Assembly: GCA_964481175.1 (NCBI GenBank)
Contig: CAYZSZ010000006.1
Location: 1-46,828 of the forward strand
Direction: 5' to 3'
From: JAGOVB01 sp964481175
GTDB lineage: Bacteria > Patescibacteriota > Minisyncoccia > Phycocordibacterales > PALSA-1337
Length of the DNA: 46,828 bases
Numbering within the stretch: position 1 is the stretch's first letter; every line of letters starts with the position of its first letter. Position numbers and translations under genes: made by a program. A model generated the notes under the pieces. That model saw only the letters and a program-made list of their open reading frames with translations, did no database searches and had not been told where the DNA came from. Shown piece by piece: positions 30,819-38,513 of the stretch.

Positions 30819-32273
30819 TTATTTTACCTTTGTAACAACGATATCCCCCGCTGCAAGTCCGCTTAGCAACTCTGTATTTCCATTTGATCCACGTAGACCG
30901 ATCACGACAGGAACTTCGGTGTATTTTTCACCATTTACTTTTCGTACAAATACCTGCCCATCTTTTTCGATGATCGCTCGAGTTGGGATGCTCAAGATAT
31001 TAAACTTTTGTGCGGTGATGATATTGATATCTGCAGTCATACCAGAGCGGATGCGTGGATCAGGAGCAATGGTGAGCGTCACTTTGTACGTAGGAATGCC
31101 TTCAACAACAGTTTCCGCAGGATCGATCCGCGATACACTTGCATCAAAGAATGTATCTTTGCCGTATGCATCCAAAGTAACCTTTGCAAGATTGCCAAGA
31201 TTGATTTTTGAGATGTTTGATTCTGGTACAAATACTTCTATTTTGTATTGGTCGGCGGTCATCACGGTAAATGCAGTAACGTTTGCTGACATTGTCTCGC
31301 CCAATGTAGGTTCGACTAATGTAACAATCCCATCAAATGGAGCGGTGATGGTCATCTTTTCGAGTGCTGCTGCCTCACTTGCAGCTTGCGCTACAGCTTG
31401 CTCGTATTTTGCTTGCTGTGATTCGATCGACTCATTTGTATTACCTGCTCGTTTCAAAACATACTCTCCCTTTGCATTGTCGTATGAGGCCTGTGCATCG
31501 ATAAAGTTTGTATTGATAGTAGTGACGGCTTTTATGGTAGTCAAAATAACCTCACGTTCTGAATCTGTTGGATCTTTGATATAGTTTTGAAGCTTGGTCA
31601 AAAAATCTTTTGTGAGAGTAAGTGTACTACGAGTCAGATTCAAAGACTGATCTATATTTGCATTTGTATAGTTTTTATTCCAATCCGTGATCGCTTCAGT
31701 GATCTTAAGTCGGAGTGACTCCAGCTCTTTTTTGCGTGCATCAGTAGAGACAGTCACTTTTAGTGTCGGATACGAGCTGTCAGCATTGTTAAACATTGAG
31801 TCACTGTTTGATCTCAGTGTATTGTCGATCTGAGCAAACGTGTCTCGCATAATGTTGTTAAATGTTCGCACTGCATTTGAATATGTCTGTCCTGAGATGG
31901 TGAGCTCTTCTCCTCGAGTCCCCTTTCGTGACTCGTCGAGTTTTGCTTTTTCTGAAAGGACATTTGCCTGTGCAGCCTGGTATGATGCGCGAGCCTCGCG
32001 TGTATCGAGCGAGCCGAGCACCTGTCCACGGACGACTTTGTCACCGACTTTTACAGAAACGAGTGATATGACTCCTGTCTTTTCAAAAGCTAGATCTGCT
32101 TTTTGTTCTGGAGCAATCTTCCCTGTTACATCGACGTCTTGAATCACATCAGCCATAGCAACGGGGGCAGACTCAAACGCAGCATCCCCTTTTCCTGAGC
32201 TCGCAATAATAATAATGACCACAATCAGAACGATTGCACCTATGATGGTATACTTTTTGTTAATTTTCTTCAT
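30819..32273 (-). CDS. Periplasmic-adaptor (HlyD/MacA-like) protein
   Basis: 484 residues. N-terminal membrane helix (YTIIGAIVLIVVIIIIASS, 8-27), then a barrel-sandwich (lipoyl) domain split by a long coiled-coil hairpin. The first half is DVTGKIAPEQKADLAFEKTGVISLVSVKVGDKVVRGQVLGSLD; the hairpin is about 100-310, longer than usual with KLDESRKGTRGEE; the second half is MTITAPFDGIVTLVEPTLGETMS. A beta-barrel domain with VFVPESNISKINLGNLAKVTLDAYG and a membrane-proximal end follow. Normally it pairs with a MacB-type ABC transporter, which is not in this window. AAAGGA directly abuts the ATG. Divergent from the glycosyltransferase. Confidence 0.88.
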   Translation of the reverse strand: MKKINKKYTIIGAIVLIVVIIIIASSGKGDAAFESAPVAMADVIQDVDVTGKIAPEQKADLAFEKTGVISLVSVKVGDKVVRGQVLGSLDTREARASYQAAQANVLSEKAKLDESRKGTRGEELTISGQTYSNAVRTFNNIMRDTFAQIDNTLRSNSDSMFNNADSSYPTLKVTVSTDARKKELESLRLKITEAITDWNKNYTNANIDQSLNLTRSTLTLTKDFLTKLQNYIKDPTDSEREVILTTIKAVTTINTNFIDAQASYDNAKGEYVLKRAGNTNESIESQQAKYEQAVAQAASEAAALEKMTITAPFDGIVTLVEPTLGETMSANVTAFTVMTADQYKIEVFVPESNISKINLGNLAKVTLDAYGKDTFFDASVSRIDPAETVVEGIPTYKVTLTIAPDPRIRSGMTADINIITAQKFNILSIPTRAIIEKDGQVFVRKVNGEKYTEVPVVIGLRGSNGNTELLSGLAAGDIVVTKVK

Positions 32274-32277
32274 TCCT

Positions 32278-32306
32278 TTGATTTTAAGCTTTTTTTGAGC
32301 TATAGT
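32278..32306 (+). promoter_or_regulatory. Promoter of the glycosyltransferase gene
   Basis: TTGATT (32278-32283), a 17-base spacer and TATAGT (32301-32306). The ATG follows at 32315, leaving at most two leader bases. The divergent adaptor gene shares this 41-base intergenic region. Confidence 0.6.
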
Positions 32307-32314
32307 CTATAGTC

Positions 32315-33535
32315 ATGGATATCAACTTAATTATCCTCTTCATATTTATCTTCTGCAGCCTCTATATCCAGCTCTTCCTCCTCATCACTTTTTTTGAATC
32401 AGACACTGTAGCAGAAGATACTCCAAAAGACCTCCCGACGGTTTCTATTACGGTACCTTGTTTTAACGAGGCAAAAACACTGACAAAAACAGTCCACTCT
32501 CTCCTCGCTCTCAACTATCCTGCTGAAAAACTTTCTATCATGATCATCGATGATGGGAGCACCGACAACACTCTGTCTGTAGCAAAGACTCTCGAAGGCC
32601 CACGTGTACAAGTAATACACCAAGAAAATGGTGGGAAGTTTACTGCGCTCAATAGAGGTATCGCCCTTTCAACAGCAGAGTTTATCGGTTGCTTGGATGC
32701 AGACTCTGAGGTACATCCCGATGCGCTTCGCAACATGATCCCGTATTTTGCTGACAAAAAAGTCATGGCGGTTACACCAAACATGGTCGTGCACAATCCG
32801 AAAAACATTCTCCAACTCATGCAGCGTGTCGAGTATCAGATCGGTACCTTTACTCGATGGATGTATGGCAAACTAAATGCACTCCACGTCACCCCCGGTC
32901 CTTTTTCTATTTTCAGACGAAGTATATTTGCCACTGTCGGAGGTTTCAAACATGCACACAATACTGAAGACATGGAGATAGCTTGTCGTATCCAGATGCA
33001 TGGCTACAAGATTTTGAACTGTCCTCGAGCCCTGGTCTACACCATCACACCAAACACATTAAAGCGTCTGCATGTTCAGCGCGTCAGATGGACTTACGGC
33101 TTTTTCAGAAACTTGATGGACTACAAGCACTTATTCTTTAACCCAAAGTATGGCAACATCGCCCTTCTCACCCTCCCCTTTGGTTTTATATCAACTATTG
33201 CAGCACTATATATATTCGGTAACTTGCTTTACTACACGACACTGAATATTTCTGAAGATGTATATCGTTGGTCTATCATCGGGATCCATGCTCCAAAGTT
33301 TAGTTTTTCATTTGACTGGTTCTACATCAACACTGATGCATACAGCTTACTCGCACTCGTTGTCGTAAGTATTGCTATTACCATACTCTTTATCGGGCGA
33401 AAGGTGTCTACTGGATCAATCAAACCATCGCTCGACATTGTGTACTTTCTATTTGCATACGGCTTTATCGCTCCTATCTGGCTCGGAAAGTCCGTCTACA
33501 ACGTAGTCCTTGCCAAAAAGGCTCCGTGGAGATAA
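32315..33535 (+). CDS. Membrane glycosyltransferase family 2
   Basis: 406 residues in the order membrane helix (INLIILFIFIFCSLYIQLFLLITFF), GT2 catalytic domain, then three to four C-terminal membrane helices. Catalytic signatures: VSITVPCFNEAKTL, IIDDGSTDNT, CLDADSEVHPDAL (the DxD), HNTEDMEIACRIQ (ED acid) and QRVRWTYG (QxxRW). This is the processive polysaccharide synthase layout of NodC, PgaC or hyaluronan synthase. It probably makes or exports a surface glycan; donor sugar unknown. The next gene begins 10 bases later. Confidence 0.9.
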   Translation: MDINLIILFIFIFCSLYIQLFLLITFFESDTVAEDTPKDLPTVSITVPCFNEAKTLTKTVHSLLALNYPAEKLSIMIIDDGSTDNTLSVAKTLEGPRVQVIHQENGGKFTALNRGIALSTAEFIGCLDADSEVHPDALRNMIPYFADKKVMAVTPNMVVHNPKNILQLMQRVEYQIGTFTRWMYGKLNALHVTPGPFSIFRRSIFATVGGFKHAHNTEDMEIACRIQMHGYKILNCPRALVYTITPNTLKRLHVQRVRWTYGFFRNLMDYKHLFFNPKYGNIALLTLPFGFISTIAALYIFGNLLYYTTLNISEDVYRWSIIGIHAPKFSFSFDWFYINTDAYSLLALVVVSIAITILFIGRKVSTGSIKPSLDIVYFLFAYGFIAPIWLGKSVYNVVLAKKAPWR

Positions 33536-33545
33536 GGTATAGCCT

Positions 33546-34202
33546 ATGCAAATAAACATTCGCAAGTATGTGCTGGTATTTGTCCTCACCTGCTTTATAT
33601 TCTTTACTGCTTTCTCAATCAGCAACTTTCTCAATAATAAAAAGCTTAATCAGCTAAAATCTATCGAGGACAAAATCTCGATCGATATCCTTTCACTTGA
33701 AACTCAGTTTTCACTTTTTGAAGAGATAAAGTGTAGCCAGATAGGTGGCAATGCACTCTCAAGCGAGCTCAATGTACTCTCAGACAAACTAACCTACGCA
33801 GAAGAACAAAAAGGTATAGCCGACGAAGATGTGATCACACTAAAGAAATTCTATTCCCTACTCCAGATCAAGGACTATATTTTGATGAAAAAAATTGCGG
33901 AAAAGTGTGGTGATCGACCTCGTTCTATTTTGTACTTCTATAGCTCCCTCTCATGTGATGATTGTCGAAAGCAGGGTTACGTCCTCACCTCACTTCGGGA
34001 AAAGAATCCAGGAGTCCGCGTGTACAGCTTTGACTATGATCTCGATGTGAATGCACTAAAAACCCTCATCTCTATCCACAAGATAAAAGAGCTTCCAGCT
34101 GTTGTCATAAATGACGTCACCCATTCTGGATACCAAGATTTTGATAGTCTAAAGAAATTGATCCCGAGCCTAGTTGCGTCGAGCACCCCAGCAACAAAGT
34201 AA
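33546..34202 (+). CDS. Membrane-anchored thioredoxin-like protein (CDDC)
   Basis: 218 residues. An N-terminal membrane helix (8-28) is followed by a helical/coiled region (33-120). A C-terminal thioredoxin-like fold begins SILYFYSSLSCDDCRKQGYVL with C137 and C140 in CDDC, then VYSFDYDLDVNALKTLISIHKIKELPAVVIND, where ELPAVVI matches the cis-proline segment of thioredoxins. It is probably extracytoplasmic. It faces and overlaps (33 bases at the stop ends) the VKOR gene of the disulfide pair, so it may be a dedicated partner; this is inference. No family name recognised. Confidence 0.72.
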   Translation: MQINIRKYVLVFVLTCFIFFTAFSISNFLNNKKLNQLKSIEDKISIDILSLETQFSLFEEIKCSQIGGNALSSELNVLSDKLTYAEEQKGIADEDVITLKKFYSLLQIKDYILMKKIAEKCGDRPRSILYFYSSLSCDDCRKQGYVLTSLREKNPGVRVYSFDYDLDVNALKTLISIHKIKELPAVVINDVTHSGYQDFDSLKKLIPSLVASSTPATK

Positions 34203-34601
34203 AAACAGCACAGTAGAAGTAAGTGCTGAGAAGAGACAGTACGGACAGATCGCTTTGATCACAAAGAATTGTAGGAATGTGAAATACAGAGAAAAGAGGA
34301 ATCCAGTCGTAGTGAGGGCAAATATCCCTTTCACAAACAATGGTTTTTTTAAATCAAAAAACAGCACGAGGAGTACAAGCACCGCCAAGTAGTACGCGAC
34401 ACCAGTGTAGGCAACCGGTATACCAAATATCTTTGAATACACGCTTGTCGTTACCTGCTCACAACCTCCGATACTGCACGGTGGGATAACACCCAAAAAG
34501 TGTTCGACCGCTAAAAATGTCGCATCTGCAAAGCCAAGACCTGCGATGATAAAGAATACGACAATATATTTACTGAGAAACTGTTGTAGTTGCGAGAGCA
34601 T
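34170..34601 (-). CDS. Vitamin K epoxide reductase family protein (VKOR)
   Basis: 143 residues, four to five membrane helices. Conserved loop cysteines C42 and C47 (PPCSIGGCEQV) and the active pair CPYC at 119-122. Bacterial VKOR homologues reoxidise DsbA-like proteins using quinone, replacing DsbB. It overlaps the 3' end of the DsbA-like gene by 32 bases in another frame, so the two are co-expressed. The last codons also overlap the convergent thioredoxin-like gene. Confidence 0.92.
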   Translation of the reverse strand: MLSQLQQFLSKYIVVFFIIAGLGFADATFLAVEHFLGVIPPCSIGGCEQVTTSVYSKIFGIPVAYTGVAYYLAVLVLLVLFFDLKKPLFVKGIFALTTTGFLFSLYFTFLQFFVIKAICPYCLFSALTSTVLFLLCCWGARRN

Positions 34602-35211
34602 CTTTGATTAGTTGTTTAAATTGATCGACTGATCTAGGGCTCACCTGCTTGCCGTTGAGGAAGAATGTCGGAGTAGCATTTACCCCTGACTGTACCCCAC
34701 CTCGATACACATCATTTATCTTTTTTCGAGTTTCTGCAGAAGTGATGTCTGTATTAAACTTTTCGACATCTAGCTTTAGTGTAGCTGCGTAGTCTGAAAA
34801 TATCTTTGAGGTAGTTGAAAATTCCCACTCCTTTTGTTTTTCAAATAGTAGGTCGTGCATCTCCCAGAACTTGCCCTGATTACCTGCAGCTTCAGCAGCC
34901 CCTGCAGCTAAATCTGCATTTTGGTGAATCATAATCAAAGGAAAGTGGCGGTACACAAACGTAATCTGAGGAAACTCCGTTGTAATCTCTTTGACTACAG
35001 GTTCAAATGCAGCACAAGCAGGACACTGAAAGTCACTGTACTCAACAAGCACGATATCTGAGCTGGTTGCTCCCTTTTGCCAATCTTGTGCGGTCACAGG
35101 GATACTGAGTACTCCTGCGGTCTTTGCTCCCTTTTTAATCCCCTCAACAGTTCCCCAAATAATCAGTCCGATAACTGCGAAAAATAAAATCCATAATGCA
35201 ATTCTGTTCAT
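34570..35211 (-). CDS. DsbA-like thiol oxidase (Thioredoxin_4)
   Basis: 213 residues. N-terminal membrane anchor (6-20), then YSDFQCPACAAFEP with the redox pair C63/C66, a helical insertion with FVYRHFPLIMIHQNADLAAGAAEAAGNQGKFWEMHDLLF, and the cis-proline region GVNATPTFFLNGKQV. It introduces disulfides into exported proteins and would be recharged by the adjacent VKOR. The TACTAT box six bases before the ATG follows directly after the stop of the preceding gene. Confidence 0.93.
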   Translation of the reverse strand: MNRIALWILFFAVIGLIIWGTVEGIKKGAKTAGVLSIPVTAQDWQKGATSSDIVLVEYSDFQCPACAAFEPVVKEITTEFPQITFVYRHFPLIMIHQNADLAAGAAEAAGNQGKFWEMHDLLFEKQKEWEFSTTSKIFSDYAATLKLDVEKFNTDITSAETRKKINDVYRGGVQSGVNATPTFFLNGKQVSPRSVDQFKQLIKDALATTTVSQ

Positions 35212-35223
35212 AGGGATATAGTA
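35212..35223 (-). promoter_or_regulatory. Leaderless promoter of the DsbA-like gene
   Basis: TACTAT (35223-35218), six bases, ATG at 35211. It begins at the base after the preceding gene's TAG stop. Confidence 0.5.
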
Positions 35224-35757
35224 CTAAAATAAGCGGGAAAAGCCAACAACACTCATCACTCCGATCATATTCATGACAAACGTCAATAATAAGAAGTATC
35301 GAGTTCGCATTTTTGAGACGCCCATAAGCATGATGCCAAACTCATCGGGTAGCGGTGACGCGATAATTGCTGCTCCGATAATGGGAGAAAGCCATTTGAG
35401 GAATCCGACGTGAAATGATCTCAGAAAGAATTTGATATGAAAATGATGGAGTACTCTGAGCACATCTCGACTGAACTTGTCTCTAATAAACACAAACAAA
35501 ACATAGTCCCCTATCATTGCCCCAAGAGCAGCGACAATGACGACAGTTGGGATCGGCAACGACTGACTCAAGTGTGCAAGCACGATAGCAGCAGGCGCAA
35601 TCGTAAAAGCTGATGTAAAAAATACACCCGCTATAAAGACCGAGAGGATATTTGGTGTAACCTGAAAGCCACTTACCTTCACCACATAGAGAGTGATAAT
35701 TGTGGTGCATATGATGATCAAAATATCGATCAATAAGTCTCGGTAGTATCGTTTCAT
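35224..35757 (-). CDS. Small VTT/DedA-like membrane protein
   Basis: 177 residues from the ATG at 35757, which overlaps the DUF2177 stop (TAATG) and avoids a 30-codon upstream extension lying inside that gene. Four to five hydrophobic segments (LLIDILIIICTTIITLYVV, ILSVFIAGVFFTSAFTIAPA, TVVIVAALGAMIGDYVLFVFI, WLSPIIGAAIIASPLPDEFG, YFLLLTFVMNMIGVMSVV). The GDYVLF segment and SPLPDEFGIML resemble the VTT (SNARE-associated/DedA) family of lipid scramblases. Tentative. Confidence 0.6.
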   Translation of the reverse strand: MKRYYRDLLIDILIIICTTIITLYVVKVSGFQVTPNILSVFIAGVFFTSAFTIAPAAIVLAHLSQSLPIPTVVIVAALGAMIGDYVLFVFIRDKFSRDVLRVLHHFHIKFFLRSFHVGFLKWLSPIIGAAIIASPLPDEFGIMLMGVSKMRTRYFLLLTFVMNMIGVMSVVGFSRLF

Positions 35758-36137
35758 TATTTTAGCAAAGAGTATGCGATCACAGACACAATTGCGCATA
35801 GCACTGTCCCCCATACTATATCTACTACTGCCAACCGTGTAGTCCACGTAGAAAGTATTGCGAGATTTGTGAGATCATAAAATGCATACGTCAGTAGGCC
35901 AAATAGCGCACCGAAGCCGATTACTCTCACATATGACGGACCAGCGATCGGCAAAACGAATATAAAAATCAACAATGCCATAGCCACGTATACCCCGATC
36001 GCCGCCGGGATGTTTGGGACGATCGCTTTTCCTAGCTCTTTTACATAAAAATCCTTCATGATAAGCCCGAGCCACACATAGTCTATAGCTGCAGTCGAAA
36101 CTATCGTCACTACAAATGAAATGATGTATTTGATCAT
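35757..36137 (-). CDS. DUF2177 membrane protein
   Basis: 126 residues, four membrane helices. The family signature is near the C-terminus: YAFYDLTNLAILSTWTTRLAVVDIVWGTVLC, and the N-terminal DYVWLGLIMKDFY is also typical. Function unknown. The start is set to the third codon of the longest frame (ATG 36137) because TATAAT ends exactly six bases before it; the ATG at 36143 would abut the box. Divergent from yciB with overlapping -10 boxes. Confidence 0.88.
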   Translation of the reverse strand: MIKYIISFVVTIVSTAAIDYVWLGLIMKDFYVKELGKAIVPNIPAAIGVYVAMALLIFIFVLPIAGPSYVRVIGFGALFGLLTYAFYDLTNLAILSTWTTRLAVVDIVWGTVLCAIVSVIAYSLLK

Positions 36138-36157
36138 ATTCATATTATACTATAGCT
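36138..36157. promoter_or_regulatory. Overlapping bidirectional leaderless promoter
   Basis: Plus-strand TATACT (36146-36151) is six bases before the yciB ATG at 36158. Minus-strand TATAAT (36149-36144) is six bases before the DUF2177 ATG at 36137. The two -10 elements share four base pairs, so polymerase should bind in one orientation at a time. Confidence 0.65.
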
Positions 36158-36727
36158 ATGCTTAATAAATTCTATCTTGGGCTACTCATCGAGTTCGGTC
36201 CGATACTGGTCTTCCTTTTTGTTTCCCGCATTTATCCATTCAACGCATCTGTATTGATTTTCGTGATTGCAACAATCTTTGCACTCTTATTTAATGTTAT
36301 TAAAAATAAAAAGGTGGCATGGTTCCCGCTCATTGTCGCACTTACCATCATAGTCTTTGGATTACTTAGTTATTTTCTGGATAATCCTTTTTTCATAATT
36401 TTTAAAGACACACTCTACAATCTCGTCTTTGGAATCGCCCTACTTGCTGGAGTGTACATGAAAAAGAGCCTATTAAAGCCATTATTTGAGTCTCTTTTTG
36501 ACATGAGCGACCGAGGCTGGCTCATCCTCGCACGTCGCTGGGGTTTCCTTTTTGTCCTCTTAGCGATCACAAACGAAATCGCGCGAGCCCTACTCACTCC
36601 CGATCAGTGGATCATGTACAAAGGAATAGCGACTGTAATAACCATAGTATTTTCACTTTACCAATTTACTTTATCTCGAAAGCATAGACTGCCTCATGCC
36701 AGCCCTTGGGGTGTTAAAATAACATAA
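36158..36727 (+). CDS. YciB/IspZ-like septation protein A family
   Basis: 189 residues, five to six membrane helices. Family features: LIEFGPILVFLF at the N-terminus, KDTLYNLVFGIALLAGVYMKKSLLKPLF, and SDRGWLILARRWGFLFVLLAITNEIARALLTPDQWIMYKG. YciB is an inner-membrane protein needed for normal septation and envelope integrity in Shigella and E. coli. Leaderless start predicted. DUF1295 follows one base after the stop. Confidence 0.9.
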   Translation: MLNKFYLGLLIEFGPILVFLFVSRIYPFNASVLIFVIATIFALLFNVIKNKKVAWFPLIVALTIIVFGLLSYFLDNPFFIIFKDTLYNLVFGIALLAGVYMKKSLLKPLFESLFDMSDRGWLILARRWGFLFVLLAITNEIARALLTPDQWIMYKGIATVITIVFSLYQFTLSRKHRLPHASPWGVKIT

Positions 36728-36728
36728 T

Positions 36729-37508
36729 ATGATTATAAATTTATTTCTTATCAGTGCTGTTATCATCGCGCTTTACATGTCAGCATTGTTTATTCTGTCT
36801 CTCATCAAGAAAGACAATAGTATTGTCGATACTGCCTACGGCATCGGCTTTATCCTGATCGTCGCATCGATATCGAGTTTTGGCACTCTCCCCCAAGTCA
36901 TCGTTGGGCTTTGTATCGCGGTGTGGGGATTCCGTCTCGCACTGCGTATCTTTAAAAGAAACTATGGCGGACCCGAAGATTTTCGATACAAAAAATGGCG
37001 TGACACCTGGAAGTGGTTCAAGCTGCGTAGCTTTTTTCAGATATATGTTCTCCAAGGAGCGATCATTGTCGGTATATCGAGCGTAACTATCGCCGTAAAT
37101 GCAACGCAGGTACCTGGGTATACCGCACTTGCCTTCCTCGGTTTTATCATCTGGGCTGTTGGATTTTACTTTGAAGCAGTTGGTGACTACGAGCTCGATC
37201 AGTTTATAAAAAATCCTGAGAATAAGGGCAAGATCATGGACTCGGGTCTCTGGGCACTCACCCGTCACCCAAACTATTTTGGAGAAGTGACTATGTGGTG
37301 GGGTCTATATGTCGTGGCATTGAGTGTGGGCGCGTGGTGGGCCATCGTGAGTCCCCTCATCATCACCTATCTCCTACTTAAAGTATCTGGGATACCAATG
37401 CTCGAAGAAAAATACAAAGACAATCCACTTTACGATGCCTACAAACGTCGAACAAATGCCTTTTTCCCAGGCAGTCCTAAGCGTGATGATACTTTTCATT
37501 CCGCATAA
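36729..37508 (+). CDS. DUF1295 / steroid 5-alpha-reductase-like membrane protein
   Basis: 259 residues, six or so membrane helices. The diagnostic C-terminal block is SGLWALTRHPNYFGEVTMWWGLYVVAL, followed by PMLEEKYKDNPLYDAYKRRTNAFFP, as in DUF1295 and isoprenylcysteine methyltransferase-like enzymes. An NNYGGPEDFRYKKWRD-like loop (KRNYGGPEDFRYKKW) is also present. It is an NAD(P)H-dependent reductase in some relatives; the substrate here is unknown. It is close-packed behind yciB and its end overlaps rlmH on the other strand by 32 bases. Confidence 0.9.
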   Translation: MIINLFLISAVIIALYMSALFILSLIKKDNSIVDTAYGIGFILIVASISSFGTLPQVIVGLCIAVWGFRLALRIFKRNYGGPEDFRYKKWRDTWKWFKLRSFFQIYVLQGAIIVGISSVTIAVNATQVPGYTALAFLGFIIWAVGFYFEAVGDYELDQFIKNPENKGKIMDSGLWALTRHPNYFGEVTMWWGLYVVALSVGAWWAIVSPLIITYLLLKVSGIPMLEEKYKDNPLYDAYKRRTNAFFPGSPKRDDTFHSA

Positions 37509-37872
37509 TAGTACATGCGCGATACACTTGTTCAGCGAGGATAATTCTCACAATTTCGTGTGGGAAAACTAGTTTTGACAGTGACCAGATAAAGTCAGCT
37601 CTGTCTTTTATCTCTTGTGTAACACCGTACGCTCCACCGATGATAAAGACGACTCGTTTACCGCTATCCATACATCTCTTTTCGATAAATTGTGCAAGCT
37701 CTGGCGAAGTGAGTTCTTTTCCAGTTTCGTCTAGAAGAATGACAAAATCCTTTTCATCATAAGAAATACTGGTTTTCCATTCACACGGAAAATAGTGACT
37801 GATCCGAGAGGTGTAATCAATCACCTTTTCGTCTTTTACTTTGTCTCCTTCTGAAATAAAAAAGAATTTCAT
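37477..37872 (-). CDS. rlmH: 23S rRNA (pseudouridine1915-N3)-methyltransferase RlmH
   Basis: SPOUT-fold enzyme methylating Psi1915 in helix 69 of 23S rRNA. 131 residues, a little short (E. coli 155). Key parts are FVILLDETGKELTSPELAQFI, the SAM-knot FIIGGAYGV and the C-terminal ILAEQVYRACTIMRNEKYHHA. It overlaps the VOC gene stop in an ATGA arrangement, and its 3' end overlaps the convergent DUF1295 gene. Confidence 0.95.
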   Translation of the reverse strand: MKFFFISEGDKVKDEKVIDYTSRISHYFPCEWKTSISYDEKDFVILLDETGKELTSPELAQFIEKRCMDSGKRVVFIIGGAYGVTQEIKDRADFIWSLSKLVFPHEIVRIILAEQVYRACTIMRNEKYHHA

Positions 37873-38231
37873 TTCTTTCTTTTGTGGATCATGAGCTTGT
37901 TCCCGTCTGGGTCAGAGATTGCTGCCATATGACACGAAGGCACATCCATCGGCTCGAGGATAAATTTTACTTTTTTCTCTTTCAATTCTTTTATTGCAAT
38001 ATCAAAATCTTCTACTTCGAGAGCTGCAGTCGCTCCTTCTGTACCTGGATTCCACCCTTCCCAAGTTCCCAAAGCGAGCGCTGCTCCTGGGCCCAAATCA
38101 TACTCGATCCATGGAGCTCCTGCTTCTTGGTCTTTGGGTGCGACAAGTCCCAAAACTTCTTCATAAAACTTGCGAGATTCGTCGACACTTTTTACGTTAT
38201 AACAAACAAAGGCAATTTCTTTTATTTTCAT
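37869..38231 (-). CDS. VOC family (glyoxalase/bleomycin-resistance fold) protein
   Basis: 120 residues, one VOC module: KIKEIAFVCYNVKSVDESRKFYEEVLGL, an IEYDLGPGAALALG strand, and CHMAAISDPDGNKLMIHKRKK, matching glyoxalase/dioxygenase superfamily proteins. Reaction unknown. The start is set to ATG 38231 (twelve codons inside the longest frame) because TATACT ends six bases before it. Co-transcribed with rlmH. Confidence 0.87.
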   Translation of the reverse strand: MKIKEIAFVCYNVKSVDESRKFYEEVLGLVAPKDQEAGAPWIEYDLGPGAALALGTWEGWNPGTEGATAALEVEDFDIAIKELKEKKVKFILEPMDVPSCHMAAISDPDGNKLMIHKRKK

Positions 38232-38243
38232 ATCCACAGTATA
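38232..38243 (-). promoter_or_regulatory. Leaderless promoter of the VOC-rlmH pair
   Basis: TATACT (38243-38238), six bases, ATG at 38231. Divergent from the 41-aa gene promoter. Confidence 0.65.
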
Positions 38244-38256
38244 TAGCAAAAATCGT

Positions 38257-38285
38257 TTGACAGGCAATCGATATTTTTGTACTAT
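38257..38285 (+). promoter_or_regulatory. Consensus promoter of the 41-aa gene
   Basis: TTGACA (38257-38262), a 17-base spacer and TACTAT (38280-38285). Predicted start near 38292, giving a leader of ~38 bases with a purine-rich Shine-Dalgarno GGAGAAAGGA. Confidence 0.75.
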
Positions 38286-38329
38286 CGTTCATTGAACCCA
38301 TTCCCTAACGGGAGAAAGGACACGCAGTT

Positions 38330-38455
38330 ATGGCAAACAGCAACCGATCGAAGAAGCAGGAGGAACACCGCAAGAACAAGATGAAGTCTCGCGAGGCTCG
38401 GATCCTCGCCGAGCGAGATGCGGAGCGCGGCAAGCCGAACAGTGCCCGCTACTAG
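38330..38455 (+). CDS. Very small, highly charged protein (41 aa)
   Basis: MANSNRSKKQEEHRKNKMKS, then a second half rich in Arg, Glu and Asp that ends NSARY. About half of the residues are Lys, Arg, Glu or Asp and there is no hydrophobic core, so it is likely disordered or helical when bound to a partner; a ribosome or RNA contact is possible but unproven. Codons are strikingly G+C-rich compared with neighbours. The unit has everything needed for expression: consensus promoter, Shine-Dalgarno sequence at good spacing, ATG, TAG, and a strong terminator 24 bases after the stop. Confidence 0.7.
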   Translation: MANSNRSKKQEEHRKNKMKSREARILAERDAERGKPNSARY

Positions 38456-38478
38456 GGCAACAAGATGCAGGGCAGAAT

Positions 38479-38513
38479 GGTCGGCACCACGGGGTGCCGG
38501 CCTATTTTTTTCT
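38479..38513 (+). terminator. Terminator of the 41-aa gene
   Basis: Ten-bp stem GGTCGGCACC/GGTGCCGGCC (one G-T wobble) with an ACGG loop, then TATTTTTTTCT. It reaches into the end of the convergent DUF817 gene. Confidence 0.9.

Noticed and set aside
14324..37871. UGA recoded as glycine or tryptophan
   Set aside because: recO and the VOC gene end on TGA at sensible positions, and no extension past them gives conserved protein.
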